Below are positions 26,129 to 35,455 of a stretch of 64,000 nt of DNA, piece after piece. This DNA comes from Nostoc parmelioides FACHB-3921 (GTDB lineage: Bacteria > Cyanobacteriota > Cyanobacteriia > Cyanobacteriales > Nostocaceae): the NCBI RefSeq assembly GCF_014696625.1, contig NZ_JACJQL010000009.1, positions 62,001 through 126,000 of the forward strand, given 5' to 3'. Made by a program: the position numbers and the translations under genes. The first letter of the stretch is position 1; each line of letters begins with the position of its first letter. Under the pieces are notes generated by a model. The model made no database searches. It saw only the letters and a list, made by a program, of their open reading frames with translations, and had not been told where the DNA came from.

Positions 26129-26713
26129 ATGTTGAAAAAAACAGCTTTATTAGATGCGATCGCCGGGACTAATCGCGGTTTATTAGCCAGTGAACAGCAG
26201 AAACAAGCTATCTTAGCAGCGATCGCTACATTAGAAGACCTCAATCCTACACCGCGTCCAGTAGAAAATGCCAATCTGCTAGAAGGTAATTGGCGACTAC
26301 TATACACCACCAGTAAAGCTCTTTTAAACTTAGATCGCGTACCTGTATATAAACTTGGACAAATTTATCAGTGTATTCGGGTAGAAACTACCAGCGTTTA
26401 CAACATAGCAGAGATTTATGGCTTACCTTATCTCGAAGGATTAGTTAGCGTAGCTGCCAAATTTGAGCCAGTTTCCGAACGGCGTGTCCAAGTTAAATTT
26501 CAACGTTCCATCGTTGGTTTACAACGATTAATCGGGTACACTTCCCCAGGGGATTTTATCCAACAAATCGAAGCTGGTAAAAAATTCACTGCCCTAGATG
26601 TACCTATCAAAAGTGATACACAGCAGGGATGGTTAGATATCACCTACATAGATAACGATTTACGCATTGGCAGGGGTAACGAGGGTAGCGTGTTTGTTTT
26701 AAGCAAAACATAA
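26129..26713 (+). CDS. PAP/fibrillin family protein
   Basis: A 194-residue protein of the plastid-lipid-associated (fibrillin) family shared by cyanobacteria and plants. Signs: LLDAIAGTNRGLLASEQQKQAILAAIATLE, LLEGNWRLLYTTSKALL, and near the end GWLDITYIDNDLRIGRGNEGSVFVLSK, the lipocalin-like barrel marks. Plant relatives coat plastoglobules and help photoprotection; the cyanobacterial role is less clear. ATG 26129 follows AAAGGA at five bases; the GTG one codon earlier is less likely. Confidence 0.9.
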   Translation: MLKKTALLDAIAGTNRGLLASEQQKQAILAAIATLEDLNPTPRPVENANLLEGNWRLLYTTSKALLNLDRVPVYKLGQIYQCIRVETTSVYNIAEIYGLPYLEGLVSVAAKFEPVSERRVQVKFQRSIVGLQRLIGYTSPGDFIQQIEAGKKFTALDVPIKSDTQQGWLDITYIDNDLRIGRGNEGSVFVLSKT

Positions 26714-27020
26714 GTTTTTTCTTAAAAATGTGTTTGCGAACGAAGTTACGCGATCATTTAACCTTTGTCAAGGAGGGTCTGACCCCCATCTTAAGGCTGA
26801 GATGGGTAAGGGAACAGTGGCTAAAGGAAGAGATTGACACTAGAGGCAAAAATCGAGAAAAACCGATGACTATTGACTATGAGCAACTGATAACTGACAG
26901 CTGACAACTAACCAATCAGACAAATAACTTAACAAAGCCTCTAGTGACGACCTTCAAGATGTAGAGTGAAATCAAATAGCCCTATATATTGGCAATTGAT
27001 AACTAAAAGGGAAGATACTC
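26714..27020 (+). promoter_or_regulatory. psaE upstream region with hairpins and inverted repeat
   Basis: No gene. It holds a small hairpin CCCATCT/AGATGGG (about 26788-26810), then CACTAGAGGC (26838-26847) and its exact complement GCCTCTAGTG (26937-26946) around a degenerate TGACAAC-type heptamer run. The psaE promoter and leader must lie here. Confidence 0.5.
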
Positions 27021-27239
27021 ATGGTTCAACGTGGTTCTAAAGTACGTATTCTCCGCCCAGAATCCTACTGGTTCCAAGATGTCGGAACTGTAGCTTCTGT
27101 TGACCAAAGTGGCATCAAATACCCAGTAATTGTCCGCTTTGATAAGGTAAACTACTCTGGCATCAACACCAACAACTTTGCGGTAGATGAATTGATAGAG
27201 GTGGAAGCACCTAAAGCCAAGCCTGCTAATAAAAAATAA
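27021..27239 (+). CDS. psaE: Photosystem I reaction centre subunit IV
   Basis: A 72-residue SH3-like protein at the stromal (cytoplasmic) face of photosystem I, where it helps dock ferredoxin and supports cyclic flow. The sequence begins [20 protein letters not shown] and contains [11 protein letters not shown] and [15 protein letters not shown], which are near-invariant in PsaE. The tail KAKPANKK is a normal cyanobacterial extension. AGGGAAG lies nine bases before the ATG. Monocistronic. Confidence 0.97.
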   Translation: MVQRGSKVRILRPESYWFQDVGTVASVDQSGIKYPVIVRFDKVNYSGINTNNFAVDELIEVEAPKAKPANKK

Positions 27240-27476
27240 GCAGCCAAGCCTCAAAGGGATTATTTAATGGGATGATGGGGGAAGGGTAAAATTATAGATA
27301 CGAAGTATGAAATTATAATTTTTCATTCTTCACATCAGCCTACTCTACCGTATACCAACCGCCATGCGGATATTTACGGATTCTCCTGAGTAGTGCAACA
27401 AAGATTTAGAGTGTCTATATTCTTTCTCGTTTTTGATTTCCAAAAAGTATTCCCATAGCTTGCTCAATCAGCTTAA

Positions 27477-28310
27477 ATGCCTGAATTGCCTGAAGTTGAA
27501 ACAGTGCGGCGGGGTTTAAACCAACTAACCCTGAACCGAAAAATTACGGGTGGAGATGTGTTGCTTCATCGCACCATCGCTCACCCTTTTTCTGTTGGTG
27601 ATTTTGTTAATGGAATTACCGGGAGTTCTATTAGCGCTTGGCATCGTCGCGGTAAATATCTCCTTGCTTCCACTACTTCCGCCGCTTGGCTAGGTGTGCA
27701 TCTGAGGATGACTGGTCAATTGCTGTGGTTAAACCAAAATGAGCCTTTACACAAGCACACGCGGGTAAGAATTTTTTTCGAGGATCAACGGGAATTGCGG
27801 TTTGTTGACCAGCGAACTTTTGGTCAAATGTGGTGGGTTCCATCGGGAATGGCTGTAGAAGGCGTGATTACTGGTTTAGCCAAACTTGCTGTAGATCCCT
27901 TTTCACCTGAATTTACTGTTGAGTACTTAGCAAATAAGTTGCATAATCGTCGCCGTCCCATCAAAACAGCACTATTAGACCAGTCGGTTGTTGCAGGATT
28001 AGGTAACATCTATGCTGACGAAGCATTGTTTAAAAGTGGTGTGTTACCAGAAACTCTATGTACAAACGTGCAGTTAAAGCAAATTGAGCTTTTGAGGACG
28101 GCGATTATTCAAGTTTTAGAAACCAGTATTGAGGCTGGTGGTACGACTTTTAGTAATTTCCTCAATGTCAAAGGGGTGAATGGTAATTATGGTGGTGTCG
28201 CCTGGGTGTACAACCGTGCAGGGGAACCATGTAAAGTTTGTGGTGATGTAATTCAGCGTATCAAATTAGGTGGAAGATCCAGCCATTTTTGTCGCCAGTG
28301 TCAAGTTTAG
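27477..28310 (+). CDS. mutM: Formamidopyrimidine-DNA glycosylase
   Basis: A 277-residue bifunctional DNA repair glycosylase/AP lyase that removes 8-oxoguanine and opened purines. The N-terminus MPELPEVETVRRGL gives the catalytic Pro2 and Glu3; the beta-elimination Lys is in HRRGKYLL; the helix-two-turn-helix has SVVAGLGNIYADEALF; the C-terminal zinc finger is C-x2-C...C-x2-C (CKVCGDV, FCRQCQ). Full length. Own transcription unit. Confidence 0.96.
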   Translation: MPELPEVETVRRGLNQLTLNRKITGGDVLLHRTIAHPFSVGDFVNGITGSSISAWHRRGKYLLASTTSAAWLGVHLRMTGQLLWLNQNEPLHKHTRVRIFFEDQRELRFVDQRTFGQMWWVPSGMAVEGVITGLAKLAVDPFSPEFTVEYLANKLHNRRRPIKTALLDQSVVAGLGNIYADEALFKSGVLPETLCTNVQLKQIELLRTAIIQVLETSIEAGGTTFSNFLNVKGVNGNYGGVAWVYNRAGEPCKVCGDVIQRIKLGGRSSHFCRQCQV

Positions 28311-28445
28311 GGGTGTAGGGAGAAAATAATTGTTTCCATTGAAAGTATTGATACCTGTCGCACTCCAGGTAAGTTGAACTTTTGTACTCAGCTGCAAGCT
28401 AAAATCCTCTATGAGCCGATTGAAAAAATAGAGGGGATTTATTTT

Positions 28446-28658
28446 ATGGCAATTAAAAAAGGCGAGATGGTTCGCGCTATCCGCGAGAAACTTGAAAATA
28501 GTGTAGAAGCGAAAGCCAGCGATACTCGCTTTCCTGCTTACTTGTTTGAAACTAAGGGTGAAGTCGTAGATATCAAAGGTGATTACGCGCTGGTAATGTT
28601 TGGACAAGTACCAACGCCAAATATCTGGTTACGTTTGGATCAAATTGAATCGTTTTAA
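28446..28658 (+). CDS. ndhO: NAD(P)H-quinone oxidoreductase subunit O
   Basis: A 70-residue NDH-1 subunit found in cyanobacteria and chloroplasts, peripheral on the complex and tied to respiration and cyclic electron flow. It reads [20 protein letters not shown]...[40 protein letters not shown], matching the family in full. ATG 28446 is chosen over an upstream in-frame ATG at 28374, which would add 24 residues unlike any NdhO; GAGGGGA precedes the start. Confidence 0.95.
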   Translation: MAIKKGEMVRAIREKLENSVEAKASDTRFPAYLFETKGEVVDIKGDYALVMFGQVPTPNIWLRLDQIESF

Positions 28659-28815
28659 CGCGGGGAGTAGGGGAAGAGACTTTAGCTAACTAATGTTGAG
28701 TTTCCTTGCTTCCAGCCAATTCACTCCATGACAAATTACAATTTGCGAATTACGAGTTACGAATTCATCTAAGTTGTTAATGTGGGTGGTGTAAGGATGC
28801 AATTCTACTCGAACT

Positions 28816-29790
28816 ATGTCTTCTTCTCCAGACTCCCCCCCAATTTTGCATCGTCTACCTCGTGTCGCCATTATTGGTGCTGGTAGGGTTGGTAGCACTT
28901 TAGCTCAACGTATTGCTGAGAAAAATCTAGCAGATGTGGTGCTATTAGATATTGTTGAGGGTATGCCTCAAGGATTGGCACTAGATTTATTAGAAGCTAG
29001 GGGTATTGAATTGCATAATCGTCAGATTATCGGTACAAATAATTATGCTGATACCTCTGGTTCGCAAATCGCTGTCATCACAGCCGGATTTCCCCGCAAG
29101 CCAGGGATGAGTCGGGATGATTTGTTGAAAACTAACGCCAAAATTGTTGTTGAAGCGGCAAAGCAAGCGATCGCCTACTCTCCCCATGCTATTTTTATCG
29201 TAGTCACCAATCCTTTGGACGTGATGACCTATTTAGCTTGGGAAGCCACAGGTTTACCCCGTAACCGCATCATGGGTATGGCTGGGGTGTTAGACTCGGC
29301 AAGATTTGAAACTTTCATCGCCTTGGAATTAGGGGTATTACCTGCGGATGTCAAAGCGATGGTATTGGGTAGCCACGGGGATTTGATGGTTCCCCTATCT
29401 CGTTACGCCACAGTTAACGGTATCCCGATTACAGAATTGTTGGATGCAGCCACAATAGAAAGGTTGGTGGAGAGAACCCGTAATGGTGGTGCGGAAATTG
29501 TGGAACTGATGCAGACTGGTGGCGCATTTTTTGCACCTGCATCAGCGACAAGTTTGATGGTGGAATCAATTTTATTGAATCAGTCGCGCTTGTTACCTGT
29601 GTCTGTATATCTGCAAGGCGAATATGGTTTAAAAGATGTAGTGATTGGTGTTCCTTGTCGCCTGGGATTAAATGGAATTGAGAGTGTACTGGAATTAAAT
29701 CTTAGTGATAGTGAACGAGAAGCTTTACAAATTTCTGCTCAATCGGTGCGGAAACATATTGAGCGATTGCATTCTAATCAGCATAGCTGA
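28816..29790 (+). CDS. mdh: Malate dehydrogenase
   Basis: A 324-residue LDH/MDH-superfamily dehydrogenase. The Rossmann loop is GAGRVGST (21-28), followed by the Asp of LLDIVEG that selects NAD; substrate-binding Arg residues lie in FPRKPGMSRDDLL; catalytic His is in LGSHGDLMVP. The Arg in the RKPGMSR loop favours malate over lactate. It interconverts malate and oxaloacetate. It stands between ndhO and an AT-rich gene, with its own upstream region. Confidence 0.9.
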   Translation: MSSSPDSPPILHRLPRVAIIGAGRVGSTLAQRIAEKNLADVVLLDIVEGMPQGLALDLLEARGIELHNRQIIGTNNYADTSGSQIAVITAGFPRKPGMSRDDLLKTNAKIVVEAAKQAIAYSPHAIFIVVTNPLDVMTYLAWEATGLPRNRIMGMAGVLDSARFETFIALELGVLPADVKAMVLGSHGDLMVPLSRYATVNGIPITELLDAATIERLVERTRNGGAEIVELMQTGGAFFAPASATSLMVESILLNQSRLLPVSVYLQGEYGLKDVVIGVPCRLGLNGIESVLELNLSDSEREALQISAQSVRKHIERLHSNQHS

Positions 29791-30034
29791 TATCAATAAA
29801 TTTTGAGCGTTACTTGATGAGTATATTCATTACTCATATTTCTTGATGAGCTAAGAGTATCTTACCTGAGATATATCTTTTATAAGTATTGATATGTTAT
29901 TAGTTTTATGAAACTAAATTTATTGGGAGAATAAATGATTTTTGCAATATATATTTCCTTAAATCACGTAGATATGCAAAACACAAAGTAGATTGATAAA
30001 TATAAAAATTATTTCTATAGTTGATACATTGACG

Positions 30035-30931
30035 ATGAATTTAGCGTATCTCATATTAGCACACAACAACCCTAAGCATTTACAAAAACTGATTAATTCT
30101 CTTGATACTTCAAATGTTCATTTTTTCGTACACGTAGATAACAAGAGCGATATATTACCTTTTCAGGCTACGATTAGCAGTAATAAAGTTACTTTTATTC
30201 CAGAAAGAAGTAACATATTCTGGGGCGAATTTTCTATGGTGAAAGCTACTATAGATTTAATGAAAACTGCTTTAGATACACAAATATTTGATTACTTAAT
30301 ATTAATTAGTGGCAGTGATTATCCTCTTAAGAATGCACAGTATATTAAATATTTTTTTGCAAAAAATAAAGGTTCAGAGTTTATAAATTTAGTTGAAATA
30401 CCTAATGAACAAGCCTCCAAAAATTTAAATAGACTGTATCAATATCGAATTAGCTTTTCCTCTAAAAATATATTTTTACGTGTATTTAGGAGGATAATCA
30501 ATTGTGTTATTAACGATTTATTCCATTGGCGACGTAACTATAAAAAAGCTTTAGGTGAGTTAAAACCATATGCTGGTAGCCAATGGTGGGCTTTATCTGG
30601 TGATGCTTGCAGCTATATATTGAATTTCATTGCTAGAAACCCAGAAATATTAAAGTTCTTCCGAACTGCGCTAATTCCTGATGAATCATTCTTTCATACA
30701 ATATTAGCTAATTCCGATTTTATAACAAAAGTTAAACCAAATCTTACTTTTACAAAGTGGAGTGATTCAGCGCACCCAGAATATATCACTATAGAAATAG
30801 TGCAAAATTTTCAAGGTATGGACGCAATTTACAACCATAACATAGGTGGGTACGGTGAAGTACTTTTTGCGAGGAAATTTGCCACTAACTCAGAAGAAGT
30901 GATTAAGTTTATAGATGATTATATTGCTTGA
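30035..30931 (+). CDS. Family 14-like beta-1,6-N-acetylglucosaminyltransferase
   Basis: A 298-residue protein of the core-2/I-branching enzyme type: MNLAYLILAHNNPKHLQKLINSL, VHFFVHVDNKSDI, a FDYLILISGSDYPLK segment and PDESFFHTIL, all typical of GT14. No membrane segment seen, so it acts in the cytoplasm, probably decorating a surface glycan. A non-ATG start at 29993 is possible, but 30035 fits the family start. The gene is clearly more AT-rich than its neighbours and has AT-rich flanks, which suggests recent acquisition. Confidence 0.8.
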   Translation: MNLAYLILAHNNPKHLQKLINSLDTSNVHFFVHVDNKSDILPFQATISSNKVTFIPERSNIFWGEFSMVKATIDLMKTALDTQIFDYLILISGSDYPLKNAQYIKYFFAKNKGSEFINLVEIPNEQASKNLNRLYQYRISFSSKNIFLRVFRRIINCVINDLFHWRRNYKKALGELKPYAGSQWWALSGDACSYILNFIARNPEILKFFRTALIPDESFFHTILANSDFITKVKPNLTFTKWSDSAHPEYITIEIVQNFQGMDAIYNHNIGGYGEVLFARKFATNSEEVIKFIDDYIA

Positions 30932-30944
30932 ATGAAATGGCTAA

Positions 30945-31796
30945 TTATTGAAGTACTTTCTGGCTTTGCTTTTGCATCCACAATGCTAGTACACCCATAA
31001 ACACAACCCCCATTATTCCTTGTAAGGGATTGTTATTCACTCCAGTTACCCAGTCAGGAACTTCACCTGAATATTGAATTAATCCTCCTACATTAATAAT
31101 GTAGTATCCCCATACTAAACCACCATGCAACCCAATTGGTAAACCCAAACGTCCCCTACGCCAGCATTTACCCCATACCTGCGTTAGCCCTAACAAGACC
31201 AAAGCTGGAAATTGAGGTAGTGTATGAATAATGACTTCTATTGGTTTAATAAAATGTAGTGATGCAAATGTAACTGCATCTATCCACAATACCAAGGGTG
31301 GACTGTAATCTCTTTGCAACTCATCCAGCAACCATCCACGAAATAACAGTTCTTCAGCAAATCCCACACCCAAACCGACGAAAAAGCCTTCTAAAACTAT
31401 CTTGAGTAATAAAATTGTTGGTTGTTGCCATTTTAGCCAGCCCAAAAAACCTTCAATGGTGAATAAAATCAGAATGTTAATCAACCCCATTCCCAAACCA
31501 CACACCATCTCTACACCGTTACGCCGCGTGAATTCTAAACCATACTGTTGAAGTATTTGCGGTTGCTGATAGACATTAATACCCCACAGTCGAAGCAGAA
31601 AAATAAACTCTGCATATAACAATACCATTGTCAAGATACTTGCTAAATTAGTATCACGCACTAATAAGTAAATTGGTGCAGCCAAGGGTAGCCATAAACA
31701 TAATAAAGCGAGTATAAAATAGCCCAGCCTAATTGGGGCTGGACGCTGGGCTAAAAGAGCAAGTCTGTTTTTCATATGAAGTTTATCAGTCAGCAC
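30945..31796 (-). CDS. CPBP family intramembrane glutamic protease
   Basis: A 283-residue polytopic membrane protein of the CPBP (CAAX protease/Abi) family, with about seven or eight hydrophobic segments. The catalytic motifs are EELLFRG (EExxxR), FASLHF and a later HGGLVWG. Possible roles include membrane protein processing or bacteriocin immunity; none is indicated here. It converges on the preceding glycosyltransferase gene with only 13 bases between them. ATG 31796 or 31775 are possible starts. Confidence 0.85.
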   Translation of the reverse strand: MLTDKLHMKNRLALLAQRPAPIRLGYFILALLCLWLPLAAPIYLLVRDTNLASILTMVLLYAEFIFLLRLWGINVYQQPQILQQYGLEFTRRNGVEMVCGLGMGLINILILFTIEGFLGWLKWQQPTILLLKIVLEGFFVGLGVGFAEELLFRGWLLDELQRDYSPPLVLWIDAVTFASLHFIKPIEVIIHTLPQFPALVLLGLTQVWGKCWRRGRLGLPIGLHGGLVWGYYIINVGGLIQYSGEVPDWVTGVNNNPLQGIMGVVFMGVLALWMQKQSQKVLQ

Positions 31797-31956
31797 TCCA
31801 GATTATGACTGATGACATCATCATTAGTAATCCCTACTTTGCCGTTGGCAATATTCATTATTGATTGTGGGGGCGTGAATTTTATTCCTCTAAAACCCGC
31901 GAGGAATTGAGCTAACTGATAATTTTACCTAGCCCCGCTTTATGACGATTTACCGA

Positions 31957-32238
31957 TTATTCATCGGGTTCTATTGTGCTGCTAAGACCGTGATTTTTGA
32001 GGGTTTCGCAGTAAAATTCTGCGTGTTCTTGGGCGCAGGTAATAACTAAGGCTAACCCATTAGTATGGGCTTCCATCATGATGCTCACAGCTTGAGGCTG
32101 GGTGAGGCTCGGCACGGTGGTGATTAGTACTTGCACCACGTACTCCATAGAGTTGTGGTCGTCGTTATGGAGCAAAACGCGATACCGAGGCGCTAGCTTG
32201 CGGGATGTGGAACGCTTCTCAATGGTTTCGACTGACAC
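31957..32238 (-). CDS. clpS: ATP-dependent Clp protease adaptor ClpS
   Basis: A 93-residue N-recognin adaptor for ClpC/ClpA-ClpP. The core YRVLLHNDDHNSMEYVVQVLITTVP contains the Asn-Asp-Asp pocket for N-degrons, followed by MMEAHTNGLALVITCAQEHAEFYCETL. The start is GTG 32238. The N-terminal 17 residues are the flexible tail. It diverges from a small gene at 32499; a 22-bp palindrome sits upstream. Confidence 0.95.
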   Translation of the reverse strand: MSVETIEKRSTSRKLAPRYRVLLHNDDHNSMEYVVQVLITTVPSLTQPQAVSIMMEAHTNGLALVITCAQEHAEFYCETLKNHGLSSTIEPDE

Positions 32239-32279
32239 AGCTTTTGCTCTTGGTTTTTGGAGTTACTACAATACAGTTT

Positions 32280-32301
32280 CTGTTAAGCGATCGCTTAACA
32301 G
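32280..32301. promoter_or_regulatory. 22-bp perfect palindrome centred on HIP1
   Basis: CTGTTAAGCGA (32280-32290) is followed at once by its exact complement (32291-32301). The central eight bases are the HIP1 octamer, but the symmetry goes seven bases further on each side. It lies 42 bases upstream of the clpS GTG, in a divergent intergenic region, where a repressor site would be expected. Confidence 0.5.
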
Positions 32302-32498
32302 TTATTTGCTCATTTTATAGCATTTTCATTAAAATTTTATGTCATGAAAGACTTTCTTGCCAATACTTTGTTTCGGCAAAATGGTGTTGCCGAGCATATA
32401 GCAGTAGTTCTACAGCATATTTTCATCATAATATCCTACTTTCACTTTTAGAATAAAAGGAGAAGAAACCTGCAAATTTATCCTTGCCGTCGCCCTAA

Positions 32499-32867
32499 AT
32501 GATTATGGACATAAGTCTCAACTTTCAACCAGGACAAATTGTGTCTTTAGAGCATGGCGACAAAAATCTGTATGCAGAAGTGATTCAAGTTGTCGTTTCC
32601 CGCCAGTTATGCTGGGTTCGTCCCCTACTGCTAGTAACCTATACTTCCGAACTGCCAATAATAACCGATTTGCGAGATGGGTCTGACTTGCTTTGGCCTA
32701 TCAACCTGTTTCGACACGCCCTAGATACAGAAGTTATTACCCTCCTGAGTCAAGTTTTGCTCAAAGAACCAAAATCAGAAACAGACTCACTAGCCAAGCA
32801 GCAACTCCATCAATTTATTCAACAACTTTGGCAAGCGTATCAGGAGGGAGTGGCAAGTGGAGAATAG
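32499..32867 (+). CDS. Conserved hypothetical cyanobacterial protein
   Basis: A 122-residue soluble protein I cannot place in a named family. The N-terminal half is beta-rich (FQPGQIVSLEHGDKNLYAEVIQVV, RQLCWVRPLLLV), with a motif DLRDGSDLLWPINLFR; the C-terminal half is helical (LAKQQLHQFIQQLWQAYQEG). The first ATG (32499) is two codons before a second. Short protein between clpS and the aminotransferase gene, facing the latter with 30 bases between. Confidence 0.65.
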   Translation: MIMDISLNFQPGQIVSLEHGDKNLYAEVIQVVVSRQLCWVRPLLLVTYTSELPIITDLRDGSDLLWPINLFRHALDTEVITLLSQVLLKEPKSETDSLAKQQLHQFIQQLWQAYQEGVASGE

Positions 32868-32897
32868 AGAGCCAGGAAAAAACTAACGACCATTGAC

Positions 32898-34070
32898 TTA
32901 AGAATATCTAATTCCCGCATCCTGCATCCGTTGAATCGCCGCATATAAACGTTCTTCACAGATGGTGAGGGCAATTCTAAAATAACCTTCACCTGACGCG
33001 CCATAACCAACCCCTGGGGGAACGACGATACCGCATTTATCTAGCAGCAAAGCAGTAAATTCAGTTGAGGTATATCCAGACGGTACAGGAACCCAAACAT
33101 AAAGAGTAGCTTTTGGTGGTTCGATAGGCCATCCTAAAGATTGCAATCCTTTAACAATAATGTCACGACGATTTTGGTAAACTGACATCACAGCTTGTAG
33201 TTCTACTTCATCTGTGCTGTAAGCTGCGATCGCTGCTTTTTGAATTGCTTTAAATACACCAGAATCAACGTTTGTCTTGACTTGACTCAAGCCCTTAATG
33301 GCATAGGCATTACCAACCGCAAATCCAATCCTCCAGCCTGTCATATTGTACGACTTAGATAGACTGTGAAATTCAATGGCGATATCCTTTGCACCTGGAA
33401 TTTGTAGGACACTGGGTGGTTTGTAGCCATCGTACGCCATTTCTGAATAAGCATGATCATGGCACAACAAAATATTGTACTGCTGACAAAAAGCTACTAA
33501 TTCTTCAAAAAACTTTAGTGTCGCTATTGATCCAGTAGGATTATTGGGATAATTAATCCACAACATTTTGGCTTTACGGGCTACTTCTTCAGGAATTAAA
33601 TCCAAATCGGGCAAAAATTTATTTTCCGCTTTTAGAGGCATGGTAAAAGGTTCGCCCCCGGCAAAAATTGTGGAAGTTCTATACACGGGATAACCAGGGT
33701 CTGGTATTAATGTGTAATCTCCTGCTTCCACAAAAGCTAAAAAAGTATTATGTATGGCTTCTTTTGAACCAATAGAAGAAACAACTTCTGTATTGGAGTT
33801 CAAACCCGTCACCCCAAACCGGCGTTCCATCCACTTCACGGCTGCTTCTCGAAACTCTTGCGTACCCTCGTAAGGCGGATAATTATGGTTAGAAGCATCA
33901 TCAATTGCCTCACGCATCGCCTGGAGAATATGAGCGGGAGTTGGCTTATCAGGATCACCTACTCCTATATTAATAATGTCAACTCCTTGGGCAATCAGTG
34001 CTTCCCGTTTACGGTTAATTTCAGCAAACAAATAAGGAGGAATTTTTTCTAAACGTTTAGCAAACTGCAT
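32898..34070 (-). CDS. LL-diaminopimelate aminotransferase
   Basis: A 390-residue fold-type I PLP aminotransferase. Seen: INIGVGDPDKPTP near the N-terminus, YPPYEGTQEFREA, the NYPNNPTGS loop, HSLSKSYNMTGWRIGF with the PLP Lys, and the C-terminal Arg in YFRIALT. The N-terminal and GDPDKPTP patterns fit the DapL/DapC direct-pathway subgroup that forms LL-diaminopimelate from tetrahydrodipicolinate for lysine and peptidoglycan. An aspartate-type transaminase cannot be fully excluded. Monocistronic, converging on the hypothetical gene. Confidence 0.82.
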   Translation of the reverse strand: MQFAKRLEKIPPYLFAEINRKREALIAQGVDIINIGVGDPDKPTPAHILQAMREAIDDASNHNYPPYEGTQEFREAAVKWMERRFGVTGLNSNTEVVSSIGSKEAIHNTFLAFVEAGDYTLIPDPGYPVYRTSTIFAGGEPFTMPLKAENKFLPDLDLIPEEVARKAKMLWINYPNNPTGSIATLKFFEELVAFCQQYNILLCHDHAYSEMAYDGYKPPSVLQIPGAKDIAIEFHSLSKSYNMTGWRIGFAVGNAYAIKGLSQVKTNVDSGVFKAIQKAAIAAYSTDEVELQAVMSVYQNRRDIIVKGLQSLGWPIEPPKATLYVWVPVPSGYTSTEFTALLLDKCGIVVPPGVGYGASGEGYFRIALTICEERLYAAIQRMQDAGIRYS

Positions 34071-34286
34071 GGCAACTTGTAACTAATGCAAAAGTGGATG
34101 CTCTTTAGCACAGTTTACGCCACACTAGGTAGCTAAATCACGGTAGCCCTTTGTTTATTCGCTATGACAATTTGACTGTGACGGCGACTTTTGTGGTTGC
34201 CAATTATGTAAATTTTTCTAACTTGGTGTTACTAATTATTGCGTAATTATTTTTTTAGAGAAAAAACAACAAGGTAATGAGTACAT

Positions 34287-34493
34287 CTAATATCCTAACC
34301 CTAGACTAGGAACTAACTGAACACGACCAGCATCCATCTCTGCCATCAATAATTCTAGGGCTTCGTAGTCAACATCAGAGATGTGACCCATTGCAGTCAA
34401 CTCAAAATTAATCTCGTTTTCTATCTCTGGAGTCAATTTTTTAATGTCCAGTGCTTTTTCTACCAACTGCCGAATTGCATATCTAGTTTTCAT
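34287..34493 (-). CDS. Small conserved hypothetical protein
   Basis: A 68-residue acidic protein from ATG 34493 (five more residues from 34508): MKTRYAIRQLVEKALDIKKL, then IENEINFELTAMGHISDVDYEALELLMAEMDAGRVQLVP. It is helical and looks like a conserved cyanobacterial family, but I do not recognise its function. It stands alone between two intergenic stretches. Confidence 0.55.
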   Translation of the reverse strand: MKTRYAIRQLVEKALDIKKLTPEIENEINFELTAMGHISDVDYEALELLMAEMDAGRVQLVPSLGLGY

Positions 34494-34508
34494 AGGTGTA
34501 TGAACCAA

Positions 34509-34966
34509 ATTTCGGTGATACTAAATTATCCAAGATATGATTAAGTATAAAATGTGATCCGGTCATGGCTGTTTGAGTGATTTAGATCACAATTAAACTA
34601 AGTAGAACTTTCCTGATTTAACTCACGCTTTGACATAAAGATTTACAACGATTTCACAATTTAAATCGCTGCTCAAAATATGTCTCCATAGGTAGCATCT
34701 ACGAATAAATCAACTTTCGTAGCACAACTTTCAATGATTGCTTTTTTTGGGCATCCTTACTATTGTTGATTTTTTTGGAACCCCCATGAAAAAAAAGTAT
34801 ATATGAACACATTTCCCTAGTAAGTTATGACAATCTTTAAACAGACCTGGAACAAACATAAAGATTCAGCAAAGAGAGTTAGGACGTATGGTCGATGCCA
34901 AGGCAAAAAGTTTATGTTCAAATAAATTCAAGCTCCACAATTCAGTAACTCTAATTAGGATCTCAT
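34509..34966. other. Intergenic region upstream of STAS gene
   Basis: About 460 bases, AT-rich. It includes a possible 32-codon basic peptide frame at 34827-34925 (11 Lys/Arg/His) ending 41 bases before the STAS start; it has no Shine-Dalgarno sequence and may be chance. An A-run at 34790-34797 lies nearby. The promoter of the STAS gene should be here. Confidence 0.4.
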
Positions 34967-35305
34967 ATGCAAGCAGTACTGAAGTGTCCGAAAATTCAGG
35001 TAATCCGTCCTCATGGCTGCCTGAATGCGACTAATGCTTTAGAATTTGAACAAGACTTAACCAAAACACTGGCAAAAAAGGATATCTCAGGCTTGTGGGT
35101 TGATTTAGCGGATGTAGAATCCTTAGACAGTTCTGGACTGATGGCTCTAGTATCTGCACTGAAAATAGCTCAGAACCTGGGTAAGGCTTTTCAGCTTTAC
35201 TCTGTTTCTCCAGCAATCAGGATTATTTTTGAGTTAACCCAACTCAATGAAATTTTTGAAATCTTTGAACACGAAGCAGAGTTGGTAGTAAGGCAACTAT
35301 ATTAA
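34967..35305 (+). CDS. STAS domain protein (anti-sigma factor antagonist type)
   Basis: A 112-residue single STAS domain: VIRPHGCLNATNALEFEQDL, the phosphorylation loop DLADVESLDSSGLMALV, and FELTQLNEIFEIF. The DSSG Ser is the site phosphorylated by partner kinases in SpoIIAA-type proteins, so it probably takes part in a partner-switching pathway with an anti-sigma kinase and a phosphatase. Neither partner is in the window. AGGATCT lies a few bases before the ATG. Confidence 0.85.
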   Translation: MQAVLKCPKIQVIRPHGCLNATNALEFEQDLTKTLAKKDISGLWVDLADVESLDSSGLMALVSALKIAQNLGKAFQLYSVSPAIRIIFELTQLNEIFEIFEHEAELVVRQLY

Positions 35306-35455
35306 AACAGTCAATAAATATTAACAAATAAACTGGTTTAGCGGCACCTAGTGTAACGGAGTTCTAAGTTGCTACCCCAAAACCTGTTGAAAGAGCTAAT
35401 CAATGCTAATGTTGGAGGTGAGTAGCTGTAATCAAAGTAGCTCGAAGTTAGCACA

